From positions 1,240,001-1,304,000 of the forward strand of contig OZ241745.1 of the NCBI GenBank assembly GCA_965201115.1: a stretch of 64,000 nt of DNA, in the 5' to 3' direction. This DNA comes from JANQOH01 sp965201115 (lineage in GTDB: Bacteria > Pseudomonadota > Alphaproteobacteria > UBA7887). The notes beneath the pieces were generated by a model that did no database searches, was not told the DNA's origin, and saw only the letters and a program-made list of their open reading frames with translations. The position numbers and the translations under genes are program-made. Positions 44,555 to 54,518 of the stretch are shown piece after piece (within the stretch, counting starts at the first letter, position 1; every line of letters begins with the position of its first letter).

Positions 44555-45394
44555 ATGGCTCTGAAAACCTACCGCCCGACGACGCCCTCGCGGCGCGGGC
44601 TCGTGCTCGTCGACCGCGGCGAACTGCACAAGGGCGGCCCGGTCAAGAAGCTCGCCAAGGGCAAGTCCGGAACGGGCGGGCGCAACAATCTCGGGCGCAT
44701 GACCGCGCACCGGCGCGGCGGCGGCCACAAGCGGCGCTTCCGCGCCATCGATTTCAAGCGCCGCAAATTCGACGTCCCCGCCGCCGTCGAGCGCCTCGAA
44801 TACGACCCCAACCGCTCGGCGTTCATCGCGCTCCTGCGCTACGACGACGGCGAGCAGGCCTATATCGTCGCGCCGCAGCGCCTGCGCGAGGGCGACCGGG
44901 TCGTCGCCGGCGAGAGCGTCGACATCAAGCCGGGCAACGCCATGCCCATGCGCAACATGCCGGTGGGGACCATCGTCCACAATGTGGAGATGAAGCCCGG
45001 CAAGGGCGGGCAGATCGCCCGCGCCGCCGGCAACTACGCGCAGCTCGTCGGCAAGGACGCGGGCTATGCGCTTCTGCGCCTGTCGTCGGGCGAGCAGCGC
45101 ATGGTGCGCGGCGAGTGCATGGCCACCGTCGGGGCCGTGTCGAACCCCGACAACCAAAACATCAAGCTCGGCAAGGCGGGCCGCGCCCGCTGGCTCGGCC
45201 GCCGCCCGAAAGTGCGGGGCGTGGCCATGAACCCGGTCGATCACCCGCACGGCGGTGGCGAGGGCAAGTCCTCCGGCGGGCGCCACCCGGTCACGCCGTG
45301 GGGCGTCCCCACCAAGGGCAAGCGCACGCGCCGCAACAAGGCGAGCGACCGGCTGATCCTGCGCAGCCGCCACCGGGCCAGGAAACGGCGCTAG
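44555..45394 (+). CDS. rplB: 50S ribosomal protein L2
   Basis: A 279-aa L2 at the peptidyl transferase region. LAKGKSGTGGRNNLGRMTAH near the N-terminus and the invariant His block GVAMNPVDHPHGGGEGKSSG near the C-terminus are complete. Confidence 0.98.
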   Translation: MALKTYRPTTPSRRGLVLVDRGELHKGGPVKKLAKGKSGTGGRNNLGRMTAHRRGGGHKRRFRAIDFKRRKFDVPAAVERLEYDPNRSAFIALLRYDDGEQAYIVAPQRLREGDRVVAGESVDIKPGNAMPMRNMPVGTIVHNVEMKPGKGGQIARAAGNYAQLVGKDAGYALLRLSSGEQRMVRGECMATVGAVSNPDNQNIKLGKAGRARWLGRRPKVRGVAMNPVDHPHGGGEGKSSGGRHPVTPWGVPTKGKRTRRNKASDRLILRSRHRARKRR

Positions 45395-45405
45395 GGGAGG
45401 CTGTC

Positions 45406-45684
45406 ATGGCGCGTTCGATCCGCAAGGGGCCGTTCGTCGACGGCTATCTGCTGAAAAAGGCCGACGCCGCGCATGCGTCCGGCCGCAAGGACGTCATCCG
45501 CACATGGTCGCGGCGCTCGACCATCCTGCCGCAGTTCGTCGGGCTGACATTCGGCGTTCACAACGGCCGCAAGTTCATTCCCGTGCTGGTGACGGAAAAC
45601 ATGGTCGGCCACAAGTTCGGCGAGTTCGCGCCCACGCGCACCTATTACGGCCACGCCGCCGACAAGCGCGCGCGAAGGAGCTGA
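45406..45684 (+). CDS. rpsS: 30S ribosomal protein S19
   Basis: A 92-aa S19. MARSIRKGPFVDGYLLKK, RRSTILPQFVGLTFGVHNGR and MVGHKFGEFAPTRTYYGH match throughout. A GGGGAGG site lies before the ATG. Confidence 0.98.
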   Translation: MARSIRKGPFVDGYLLKKADAAHASGRKDVIRTWSRRSTILPQFVGLTFGVHNGRKFIPVLVTENMVGHKFGEFAPTRTYYGHAADKRARRS

Positions 45685-45687
45685 GCC

Positions 45688-46089
45688 GTGGGCAAACGGG
45701 CGCGCGACCGCCGGCTGGCGGACAACGAGGCGATGGCGATGGCCAAGGCGCTGCGCACGAGCCCGCGCAAGCTGAACCTCGTCGCGCAGTCGATTCGCGG
45801 CCTGTCGTGCGAAAAGGCCCTCGGCGCGCTCGCCTTTTCGCGCCGCCGCATAGCCGGCGACGTCGGCAAGGTGCTGCAATCGGCGATCTCCAACGCGGAA
45901 AACAACCACGGCCTCGACGTCGACCGCCTCTACGTCGCCGACGCCCATGTCGGCAAGGCGCTCGCGATCAAGCGCTGGCGCGCGCGGGCGCGCGGGCGCG
46001 TCGGCCGCATCGTCAAGCCGTTCAGCCGCCTGACCGTCGTCGTGCGCGAACGCGACGGCGACGACGCGCGCGGCCGCGCGGACGGGTAA
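45688..46089 (+). CDS. rplV: 50S ribosomal protein L22
   Basis: A 133-aa L22, lining the exit tunnel. LRTSPRKLNLVAQSIRGLSCEKAL and NAENNHGLDVDRLYVADAHVG are typical, followed by RARGRVGRIVKPFSRLTVVV. It uses GTG with GAAGGAG upstream. Confidence 0.97.
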   Translation: MGKRARDRRLADNEAMAMAKALRTSPRKLNLVAQSIRGLSCEKALGALAFSRRRIAGDVGKVLQSAISNAENNHGLDVDRLYVADAHVGKALAIKRWRARARGRVGRIVKPFSRLTVVVRERDGDDARGRADG

Positions 46090-46106
46090 CAGGGAAAGGG
46101 CCGGGC

Positions 46107-46787
46107 ATGGGCCAAAAGGTAAACCCCGTCGGACTCCGGCTCGGCATCAACCGGACGTGGGATTCGCGCTGGTACGCCGACGCCGAATACGGCGACCTGC
46201 TGCACGAAGACCTGAAGATACGCGCCTTTCTGCGCAAGCGCCTGTCGCAGGCCGGCGTATCGAGAGTGGTTATCGAGCGGCCGGCCAAGAAGGCGCGCGT
46301 AACCATCCACACCGCGCGCCCCGGCGTCGTGATCGGCAAGAAGGGCGCCGATATCGAGCGCCTCCGCAACGCGGTTACGAAGCTCACCCAAAGCGAGGTC
46401 CACATCAACATCGTCGAAATCCGCAAGCCGGAGATCGACGCGCAGCTCGTGGCGGAAAACATCGCGCAGCAGCTCGAACGGCGGGTCGCCTTCCGCCGCG
46501 CCATGAAGCGCGCCGTGCAGTCGGCCATGCGCCTCGGCGCGCTCGGCATCCGCATCAATTGCGGCGGCCGCCTCGGCGGCGCCGAAATCGCGCGCACGGA
46601 ATGGTACCGCGAGGGCCGCGTGCCCCTGCATACCCTGCGCGCCGATATCGACTACGGCTCGCGGCGGGCGCAGACCGCCTACGGCGCCTGCGGCGTCAAG
46701 GTGTGGGTATTCAAGGGCGAGATCATGGAGCACGACCCAATGGCGCAGGACCGCCGGCGGAGCGAGTTCCACGGCGCCCGGACATAA
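46107..46787 (+). CDS. rpsC: 30S ribosomal protein S3
   Basis: A 226-aa S3 at the mRNA entry site. MGQKVNPVGLRLGINRTWDS, the KH motif PGVVIGKKGADIERLR, and RTEWYREGRVPLHTLRADID are conserved. Confidence 0.98.
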   Translation: MGQKVNPVGLRLGINRTWDSRWYADAEYGDLLHEDLKIRAFLRKRLSQAGVSRVVIERPAKKARVTIHTARPGVVIGKKGADIERLRNAVTKLTQSEVHINIVEIRKPEIDAQLVAENIAQQLERRVAFRRAMKRAVQSAMRLGALGIRINCGGRLGGAEIARTEWYREGRVPLHTLRADIDYGSRRAQTAYGACGVKVWVFKGEIMEHDPMAQDRRRSEFHGART

Positions 46788-46808
46788 AAAACGGAAAGGA
46801 GCGCGACC

Positions 46809-47228
46809 GTGCTGAGCCCCAAGCGCACGCGATACCGCAAGGCCCACAAGGGCCGCATTCACGGCCTCGCCAAGGGCGGGAGCACGCTCAATTTCGGCGC
46901 CTACGGCCTGAAGGCCACCGAGGCCGCGCGCGTAACGGCGCCGCAGATCGAGGCCGCGCGCCGCGCCGTCACGCGCCACCTCAAGCGCGCGGGGCGCATG
47001 TGGATACGCATATTCCCCGACGTGCCGGTCAGCAAGAAACCCACCGAAGTGCGCATGGGCAAGGGCAAGGGAGCGCCCGAGTACTGGATGTGCCGGGTCA
47101 AGCCCGGAAGGATGGTGTTCGAGCTCGACGGCGTGCCCGCCGAACTCGCCCGCGGAGCGTTCGCGCGCGGCGCCGCCAAACTCCCGATGAGCACCCGCTT
47201 CGTCGCCCGCGTCGGCGACGAGGGCTGA
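46809..47228 (+). CDS. rplP: 50S ribosomal protein L16
   Basis: A 139-aa L16 that contacts A-site tRNA. MLSPKRTRYRKAHKGRIHG, VTRHLKRAGRMWIRIFPD and GAPEYWMCRVKPGRM are standard. GTG start after AAAGGAG. Confidence 0.98.
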   Translation: MLSPKRTRYRKAHKGRIHGLAKGGSTLNFGAYGLKATEAARVTAPQIEAARRAVTRHLKRAGRMWIRIFPDVPVSKKPTEVRMGKGKGAPEYWMCRVKPGRMVFELDGVPAELARGAFARGAAKLPMSTRFVARVGDEG

Positions 47229-47231
47229 GCC

Positions 47232-47444
47232 GTGAAGGCGAGCGAATTGCGCGGCCGCGCCGACGCCGAGCTGCGCACCCAGCTGACGGACCTGAAAAAA
47301 GAGCAGTTCAACCTGCGCTTCCAGGCCGCCTCCGGGCAGCTCGAAAACACCGCGCGGGTGCGTCAGGTCCGGCGCGATATCGCGCGCATACGCACCGTGC
47401 TGGCGGCGCGCGCCGCCGCCCCCGCGCAAGCCCCGGCGGAGTAG
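47232..47444 (+). CDS. rpmC: 50S ribosomal protein L29
   Basis: A 70-aa L29. KASELRGRADAELRTQLTDL, KKEQFNLRFQAASGQLENT and VRQVRRDIARIRTVL follow the family pattern. GTG start, three bases after the rplP stop. Confidence 0.96.
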   Translation: MKASELRGRADAELRTQLTDLKKEQFNLRFQAASGQLENTARVRQVRRDIARIRTVLAARAAAPAQAPAE

Positions 47445-47449
47445 GGCCG

Positions 47450-47710
47450 ATGCCGAAGCGCGTCATGACGGGAACCGTGGTCGGCGACGCCGCGGACAAG
47501 ACCGTCGTCGTCCGGGTCGAACGCCGCTACCGCCACCCGGTGTACAAGAAGTTCGTCCGCAAATCGAAGCGCTACGCCGCCCACGACCCGGAGAACGCCC
47601 ACAAGGCGGGCGACACCGTAACCATTCGCGAGTGCCGCCCGCTGTCGCGCACCAAACGCTGGGAAGTCCTGCCCGGCGGCGATGCGCCGGGCGCCTCTGC
47701 GGAGCCGTGA
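47450..47710 (+). CDS. rpsQ: 30S ribosomal protein S17
   Basis: An 86-aa S17. GTVVGDAADKTVVVRVERRY, the KKFVRKSKRYAAHDPEN block and ECRPLSRTKRWEVL are diagnostic. The ATG lies five bases after the rpmC stop. Confidence 0.97.
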   Translation: MPKRVMTGTVVGDAADKTVVVRVERRYRHPVYKKFVRKSKRYAAHDPENAHKAGDTVTIRECRPLSRTKRWEVLPGGDAPGASAEP

Positions 47711-47720
47711 GGAGCCGCCC

Positions 47721-48089
47721 ATGATCCAGATGCAGACGGACCTCGACGTCGCGGACAATTCGGGCGCCCGGCGTGTGCAGTGCATAAAGGTGCTGGGCGG
47801 CGCCGGGCGGCGGACCGCGTCCGTCGGCGACGTCATCGTCGTCGCCGTCAAGGAGGCGATCCCCCGCGGGCGCGTCCGGAAGGGCGAGATCCATCGCGCC
47901 GTCATCGTGCGCACGGCGAAGGAAATCCGCCGCCCCGACGGCGGCGCGATCCGCTTCGACAACAACGCCGCCGTGCTCGTCAACCGTCAGGACGAGCCCG
48001 TCGGCACGCGCATCTTCGGCCCCGTCACGCGCGAACTCCGCGCGCGCCGTTTCATGCGCATCGTCTCGCTCGCCCCGGAAGTGCTGTGA
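47721..48089 (+). CDS. rplN: 50S ribosomal protein L14
   Basis: A 122-aa L14. MIQMQTDLDVADNSGARRVQ, KVLGG and the C-terminal GTRIFGPVTRELR typify the family. GAGGAG precedes this ATG; 13 earlier codons in frame overlap rpsQ and are excluded. Confidence 0.98.
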   Translation: MIQMQTDLDVADNSGARRVQCIKVLGGAGRRTASVGDVIVVAVKEAIPRGRVRKGEIHRAVIVRTAKEIRRPDGGAIRFDNNAAVLVNRQDEPVGTRIFGPVTRELRARRFMRIVSLAPEVL

Positions 48090-48099
48090 GGCCCGCGCG

Positions 48100-48423
48100 A
48101 TGGCCGTGAAATTCAGGGTGCGCAAGGGCGACACGGTTGTCGTGCTCGCCGGGCGCGAAAAGGGCAAGCGCGGCGAGATCCTGCGCATGCTGCCCGGGCA
48201 GCGCCGCGTGGTCGTCCAGGGCGTCAACATGGTCAAGCGCCATACGCGCCCGAGCCCCGCGAACCCCGGCGGCATCCTCGAGAAAGAGGCGCCGCTCGAC
48301 ATCTCGAACGTCGCGATCGCCGACCCCGCCGACGGCAAACCCACGCGCGTCGGCTTCCGGCGCCTCGAGGACGGCCGCAAGGTGCGCTACGCCAAGCGCT
48401 CGGGCGAAGTCGTCGACCGCTAG
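48100..48423 (+). CDS. rplX: 50S ribosomal protein L24
   Basis: A 107-aa L24, an assembly initiator. The KOW motif KGDTVVVLAGREKGKRGEIL and VNMVKRHTRPSPANPGGIL are clear. Confidence 0.97.
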   Translation: MAVKFRVRKGDTVVVLAGREKGKRGEILRMLPGQRRVVVQGVNMVKRHTRPSPANPGGILEKEAPLDISNVAIADPADGKPTRVGFRRLEDGRKVRYAKRSGEVVDR

Positions 48424-48436
48424 GGAGACCGCCGCG

Positions 48437-48976
48437 ATGAGCCGCCTCCACGAACGCTACAAGACCGGGATCGGGCCGGCGATGATTGCGCAGTTCGGCT
48501 ACGGCAACCCCATGCGCGCCCCGAAGATCGACAAGATCGTCGTCAACATGGGCGTCGGCGAAGCCGCGCGCGACGCCAAGGCCATCCAGGGCGCGGTGAC
48601 GGACCTGACCGCCATCGCCGGGCAGAAACCCGTGATAACCCGCGCCCGGCGGTCGATCGCCAACTTCAAGCTGCGCGAGGGCATGACCGTGGGCTGCAAG
48701 GTCACGCTGCGTCGCGCGCGCATGTACGAGTTCCTCGATCGCCTGATCAACATTGCCCTGCCGCGCGTGCGCGACTTTCACGGCGTCTCGCCCCGCAGTT
48801 TCGACGGCCGCGGGAACTACGCGCTCGGCCTGAAGGAGCAGATCGTGTTCCCCGAGATCGACTACGACGCCATCGACGCGGTGCGCGGGCTGGACATCGT
48901 CATCGCGACCACGGCGCCCACCGACGACGAGGCGCGGGCGCTGCTCAAGGGTTTCAACATGCCGTTTACGGCCTGA
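48437..48976 (+). CDS. rplE: 50S ribosomal protein L5
   Basis: A 179-aa L5 of the central protuberance. APKIDKIVVNMGVGEA, ITRARRSIANFKLREGM and LPRVRDFHGVSPRSFDGRGN are conserved; length is standard. Confidence 0.98.
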   Translation: MSRLHERYKTGIGPAMIAQFGYGNPMRAPKIDKIVVNMGVGEAARDAKAIQGAVTDLTAIAGQKPVITRARRSIANFKLREGMTVGCKVTLRRARMYEFLDRLINIALPRVRDFHGVSPRSFDGRGNYALGLKEQIVFPEIDYDAIDAVRGLDIVIATTAPTDDEARALLKGFNMPFTA

Positions 48977-49020
48977 GGCGCGCCGGAGCGCGCCGGAAAC
49001 GACGAAAGGAAGAGTTGCCC

Positions 49021-49326
49021 ATGGCCAAGCGAAGCGCGGTGGAGCGCGACCGCAAGCGCCGGCGGATGGCCGAGCGCTACGCCGCCCGGCGGGCGGCGCT
49101 GAAGGCGACCGCCGACGACGAATCGACGCCGATGGAAGAGCGATTCGCGGCCCGGCTGAAACTCGCCGCGCTCCCGCGCAACGGAGCGCCGTCGCGCGTG
49201 CGCAACCGCTGCGTCGTGTCGGGCCGTCCGCGCGGCTATTACCGCAAGCTCAAGATGTCGCGCATCGCCCTGCGCGAACTGGCCTCCGACGGCCAGATAC
49301 CGGGAATGGTCAAATCCAGCTGGTAG
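49021..49326 (+). CDS. rpsN: 30S ribosomal protein S14 (zinc-free form)
   Basis: A 101-aa long-form S14 without the CxxC zinc ribbons. MAKRSAVERDRKRRRM, NRCVVSGRPRGYYRKLKMSR and MVKSSW at the end are typical. The ATG at 49021 is preferred over a TTG two codons upstream; GAAAGGAAG precedes it. Confidence 0.97.
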   Translation: MAKRSAVERDRKRRRMAERYAARRAALKATADDESTPMEERFAARLKLAALPRNGAPSRVRNRCVVSGRPRGYYRKLKMSRIALRELASDGQIPGMVKSSW

Positions 49327-49339
49327 GGGGGCCGACGCC

Positions 49340-49738
49340 ATGACGATGAGCGATCCCCTCGGCGATATGCTGACCCGGATCCGCAACGGACAGCGCGTCA
49401 ACAAGCCGGTCGTGCGCTGCCCCGCCTCGCGCCTGCGCGCCGATGTGCTCGACGTGCTGCAAAGCGAAGGCTATATTCGCGGCTGGCGCAGGCTCGACGG
49501 AGAACCCGCGCGCCCGTTCCTCGAAATCGAGCTGAAATACCACGACGGCGGCCCGGTAATCCGCGAAATCGACCGCGTCTCGCGGCCCGGAAGGCGCGTC
49601 TATTCGTCGATTCGCGACCTGCCGCGGGTCTATAACGGGCTGGGGATCTCGATTCTTTCCACCCCGCGAGGGGTCATGTCCGACGCGCGGGCGCGCGCCG
49701 CCAATGTCGGCGGCGAAGTGCTCTGCAAGGTGTTTTAG
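49340..49738 (+). CDS. rpsH: 30S ribosomal protein S8
   Basis: A 132-aa S8. MSDPLGDMLTRIRNGQ, RRVYSSIRDLPRVYNGLGIS and the C-terminal ILSTPRGVMSDARARAANVG are standard. In enterobacteria S8 represses the spc operon. Confidence 0.98.
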   Translation: MTMSDPLGDMLTRIRNGQRVNKPVVRCPASRLRADVLDVLQSEGYIRGWRRLDGEPARPFLEIELKYHDGGPVIREIDRVSRPGRRVYSSIRDLPRVYNGLGISILSTPRGVMSDARARAANVGGEVLCKVF

Positions 49739-49747
49739 GGGAGCCGC

Positions 49748-50284
49748 ATGTCGCGCATCGGCAAACGTCCGGTCGCCGTGCCGGAAGGCGTCGAGGTCGC
49801 CATCGCCGGCCGGACCGTCACGGTAAAGGGGCGGCGGGGCGCGCTCTCGCACACCCTACCCGACGCGGTGACGCCGCGCCTCGAGAACGGCGCCGTCGTC
49901 GTCGAGGCGAAGGGCGAGGACCGCCGCGCGCGCTCCATGTGGGGCCTGTCGCGCACCCTCGTCAACAACATGGTCGTCGGCGTGTCGCAAGGCTATACCC
50001 GCCGCCTCGAAATCCGCGGCGTCGGCTACCGCGCCGCCGTGAGCGGCGGCATGCTCGGCCTGCAACTCGGCTACAGCCACGAGATCAAGATGGCCATCCC
50101 GCCCGACGTGGAGGTCGCGTGCGAACGGCCCACCGCGATCTCCGTGACCGGCGCCGACAAGCAGCGTGTCGGGCGGATCGCCGCCGAGATACGCGCCCTG
50201 CGCAAGCCCGAACCCTACAAGGGCAAGGGCATCCGCTACGAGGGCGAGTTCGTCCCCCAAAAGGTCGGCAAGAAGAAGGAATAG
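49748..50284 (+). CDS. rplF: 50S ribosomal protein L6
   Basis: A 178-aa L6. MSRIGKRPVAVPEGVEV, GVSQGYTRRLEIRGVGYRA and RKPEPYKGKGIRYEGEFV are family hallmarks. Confidence 0.98.
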   Translation: MSRIGKRPVAVPEGVEVAIAGRTVTVKGRRGALSHTLPDAVTPRLENGAVVVEAKGEDRRARSMWGLSRTLVNNMVVGVSQGYTRRLEIRGVGYRAAVSGGMLGLQLGYSHEIKMAIPPDVEVACERPTAISVTGADKQRVGRIAAEIRALRKPEPYKGKGIRYEGEFVPQKVGKKKE

Positions 50285-50294
50285 CGGGGCCGCA

Positions 50295-50657
50295 ATGAAC
50301 AAGGCGAAGCAGCTCGCGGCGCGCCGCAGGCGCCGCAACCGCTACAACCTCAGGCGCCGCGCCGGCGGCCGGCCGCGGCTGTCGGTGTTCCGCTCGAACC
50401 GGCACATATACGCCCAGGTCATTCGCGACGGCGAGGGGCATACCGTCGCCGCCGCCTCGACCATGGAAAAGGCCCTGCGCGATACGCTCCGGAGCGGCGC
50501 CGATGTCGAGGCGGCCAGGGCCGTCGGCAAGCTCGTCGCCGAGCGCGCCCGCGCGGCCGGCGTGACGGAAATCGTGTTCGATCGCGGCGCCTATCTCTAT
50601 CACGGCCGGATTCGCGCGCTGGCCGAAGCGGCGCGCGAAGCCGGCCTCGGCTTCTGA
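50295..50657 (+). CDS. rplR: 50S ribosomal protein L18
   Basis: A 120-aa L18 that binds 5S rRNA. RLSVFRSNRHIYAQVIRDGE and FDRGAYLYHGRIRALAEAAR are diagnostic. The start is the ATG at 50295, 11 bases after rplF. Confidence 0.98.
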   Translation: MNKAKQLAARRRRRNRYNLRRRAGGRPRLSVFRSNRHIYAQVIRDGEGHTVAAASTMEKALRDTLRSGADVEAARAVGKLVAERARAAGVTEIVFDRGAYLYHGRIRALAEAAREAGLGF

Positions 50658-50689
50658 GCGAATCGAACCAGCCACGCGGAAGGAAAGAC

Positions 50690-51649
50690 ATGGCCCGGGA
50701 TGACAGACGCAGGGGCGGGCGCCGCGACGGCCGGCGCGACCGCCAAAAGGACGACGGCGACAGCGATCTTTTCGACAAGCTCGTCAGCATCAACCGCGTC
50801 GCCAAGGTGGTGAAGGGCGGGCGCCGCTTCGGCTTCGCCGCGCTCGTCGTGGTCGGCGACCGGCGCGGCCGCGTCGGATTCGGCGCCGGAAAGGCGCGCG
50901 AAGTGCCGGAGGCCATTCGCAAGGCCACCGAACAGGCGAAGCGCCGGCTGATCCGCGTGCCGCTGCGCGACGGCCGCACGCTCCATCACGACGTTACGGG
51001 GCGTTACGGCGCCGGCCGCGTGCTGCTGCGCGCTGCGCCCGCCGGAACCGGCGTCATCGCCGGCGGCCCCATGCGCGCGGTGTTCGAAACCCTGGGCGTG
51101 CATGACGTGGTGACGAAATCCCTCGGCACGTCGAACCCGCACAACATGGTGCGCGCCACTTTTGCCGCCCTGAGCGGCATCCAGGCCCCGCGCGCCGTGG
51201 CCGCCAAGCGCGGCAAGAAGGTCGCCGAACTGATGGGCCGCCGGCCCGCCGCCGCCAGCAACGCTAGCGCCGCGCCCGCCCGCGCGGAGTCCGAACAGGC
51301 CGCGCAGGACACTGCCGAAACGGAACGACCGGCGCCCGCTCCCGCCGAAACCGGGCAGGCCGCGCCCGCGCCGGCCGAAATCGAATCGCCCCCGCCCCCG
51401 CCGGACGCCGCGACCGAACAGGCCGCGCAGGCTCCCGCCGAAGCCGGGCAGACCGCGCCCGCGCCGGACGCCGCGACCGAACAGGCTGAGCCGGTCGTCG
51501 CCGAAGCTGAACAGGCCGCGCCCGCGCCGGCCGAAATCGAATCGCCGGCGCCCGCCCCCGCCGAAGCTGAACAGGCCGCGCCCGCGCCGGCCGAAACCGA
51601 ATCGCCCGCGTCCCCGCCGGACGCCGGGCCCGAACGGGCCGCGCCGTGA
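50690..51649 (+). CDS. rpsE: 30S ribosomal protein S5 with long repetitive tail
   Basis: A 319-aa S5. Residues 1-184 are a normal S5: basic N-terminus, VSINRVAKVVKGGRRFGFAA, VGFGAGKAREVPEAIRKATE and a complete double-psi domain (GGPMRAVFETLGVHDVVTKS). Residues 185-319 form an extra Ala/Pro/Glu tail made of units like EQAAPAPAEIESP. At DNA level 51501-51540 and 51561-51600 are the same with one substitution, a 60-base period, so the tail probably grew by slippage or unequal exchange. Other S5 proteins are about 160-200 aa. The tail would be disordered and solvent exposed. Confidence 0.95.
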   Translation: MARDDRRRGGRRDGRRDRQKDDGDSDLFDKLVSINRVAKVVKGGRRFGFAALVVVGDRRGRVGFGAGKAREVPEAIRKATEQAKRRLIRVPLRDGRTLHHDVTGRYGAGRVLLRAAPAGTGVIAGGPMRAVFETLGVHDVVTKSLGTSNPHNMVRATFAALSGIQAPRAVAAKRGKKVAELMGRRPAAASNASAAPARAESEQAAQDTAETERPAPAPAETGQAAPAPAEIESPPPPPDAATEQAAQAPAEAGQTAPAPDAATEQAEPVVAEAEQAAPAPAEIESPAPAPAEAEQAAPAPAETESPASPPDAGPERAAP

Positions 51650-51879
51650 CCGCGGGCGGAGCCGGCGGCGGCGCGACCGTGACCGTCACCCAGACCGGCA
51701 GTCCCATCGGGCGCCGCAAGGACCAGCGCCAGACGCTGATCGGCCTCGGCCTGAACAAGATGAACCGCACCCGCACGCTCGCCGATACGCCGGCCGTGCG
51801 CGGCATGATCGAGAAGGTCAAGCACCTGGTGCGCGTCGAGCCCGCGCCGGAAACGAGGCAAGACCATGAAACTCAATGA
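51646..51879 (+). CDS. rpmD: 50S ribosomal protein L30
   Basis: A 77-aa frame with L30 core from about residue 11: TVTVTQTGSPIGRRKDQRQT, LIGLGLNKMNRTRTLADTPA and MIEKVKHLVRV. Family length is about 60, so both ends are a little extended. The GTG overlaps the rpsE stop (GTGA) and the last 14 bases overlap rplO. Confidence 0.93.
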   Translation: MTAGGAGGGATVTVTQTGSPIGRRKDQRQTLIGLGLNKMNRTRTLADTPAVRGMIEKVKHLVRVEPAPETRQDHETQ

Positions 51880-52378
51880 ACTGCGCGACAACCCCGGCGC
51901 GTCGCGGGCGCGCACGCGCCGCGGGCGCGGGATCGGAACCGGCAAGGGCGGAACGGCCGGACGCGGACACAAGGGCCAAAAGTCCCGCAGCGGCGTCTCG
52001 CTCAAGGGCTTCGAGGGCGGCCAAATGCCGCTCTACCGGCGCCTGCCCAAGCACGGCTTCAAGAACGTATTCCGCAAACGCTACGTCGCGGTGAGCGTCG
52101 GCCGCCTCCAGCGCGCCGTCGCGGCGGGCAAACTCGACCCCGCGCAACCCGTCACCCATGAGGCGCTGAAAGCCGCCGGGGTCATCGCGCGCGTGCGCGA
52201 CGGCGTGCGGCTGGTGGCGGGCGCCGGCGAAATTTCCGCCGCGCTGACGGTCGAGGTCGCCGGCGCGTCGAAAGGCGCCGCGGCGGCGATCGAAAACGCC
52301 GGCGGGCGCGTCGAACGTCTCGCCCGGCCGGCCCGCGAACCGGCGAACGCCAAGACCGAACCGAACCGCGCCCCGTAG
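51866..52378 (+). CDS. rplO: 50S ribosomal protein L15
   Basis: A 170-aa L15. MKLNELRDNPGASRARTRRG, RGIGTGKGGTAGRGHKGQKS and FEGGQMPLYRRLPKHGF are diagnostic. Starts inside rpmD by 14 bases. C-terminal 15 residues are a short extra tail. Confidence 0.97.
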   Translation: MKLNELRDNPGASRARTRRGRGIGTGKGGTAGRGHKGQKSRSGVSLKGFEGGQMPLYRRLPKHGFKNVFRKRYVAVSVGRLQRAVAAGKLDPAQPVTHEALKAAGVIARVRDGVRLVAGAGEISAALTVEVAGASKGAAAAIENAGGRVERLARPAREPANAKTEPNRAP

Positions 52379-52404
52379 CGCGCGGAACGGAGCCGGGAGG
52401 ACAG

Positions 52405-53747
<1,343 letters not shown>

Positions 53748-53751
<4 letters not shown>

Positions 53752-54431
53752 GGCTGATTCTGTTCGGCGCGCCCGGCTCCGGCAAGGGTACGCAGGCCGA
53801 ACGCCTGGCGGCGCGCCGCGGCGTCCCGCACCTTTCCACCGGCGACATGCTGCGCGTCGCCGTCGCGGGCGGAACCGAAATCGGCAAACGCGCGCAGGCG
53901 ATCATGGCCGCCGGCGAGCTCGTGCCCGACGAGGTGGTTATCGGCATCGTGGCCGACCGCTTGGCCGAACCCGACGCAGCGGGCGGCTTCATTCTCGACG
54001 GCTTCCCCCGCACGGTCGCCCAGGCCGAGGCGCTCGACGGCGTCCTGCGCGGCGCCGGGTCGCGAATCGACCGCGTAATCGCCCTCGAGGTCGCCGACGA
54101 AACCGTTGTCGCCCGCATCGCCGGCCGCTTCGCCTGCGCCGTCTGCGGCGCCGGCTACCACGATTCGTTCAAGCCCACCGCGGTGCCCGGCGTCTGCGAC
54201 CGCTGCGGCGCAACCGATTTCACCCGCCGCAAGGACGACGCCCCCCAAGCCGTCCGCGAACGCCTCGCCGCCTACCGCGCCCAAACCGCCCCGTTGTTGC
54301 CTTACTACCGCGCGGCGGGCATATTGGCCGTGATCGACGGTATGGCCGCAATCGAAGCCGTAGCCCGCGCCATTGAAGCCGCGTTGCTCATGAATGCCAG
54401 CGGCGAACGTGTCGCGGAGGGCCAACCGTAG
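53748..54431 (+). CDS. adk: Adenylate kinase with zinc-type LID
   Basis: A 227-aa enzyme interconverting AMP, ADP and ATP. P-loop GAPGSGKGT (8-16), LSTGDMLR and LDGFPRT are present. The LID carries four Cys (130, 133, 150, 153), a structural zinc site seen in part of the family. In this class adk normally precedes rpsM; here the 5.5-kb insertion follows. The last 20 or so residues extend past the usual end. Confidence 0.97.
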
Positions 54432-54451
54432 CCGACGCTGCGTACTGCCCC

Positions 54452-54480
54452 TTGCAATGCCGGCTGTTGGCCGATACATA
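54452..54480 (+). promoter_or_regulatory. Candidate promoter of the DUF262 cassette
   Basis: TTGCAA at 54452-54457, 17-bp spacer, TACATA at 54475-54480; the first promoter-like sequence after adk, 38 bp before the DUF262 start codon. Confidence 0.5.
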
Positions 54481-54518
54481 TGGCTTCGAAAGCGTGCGCC
54501 GCACACAGGAGTTACAAC

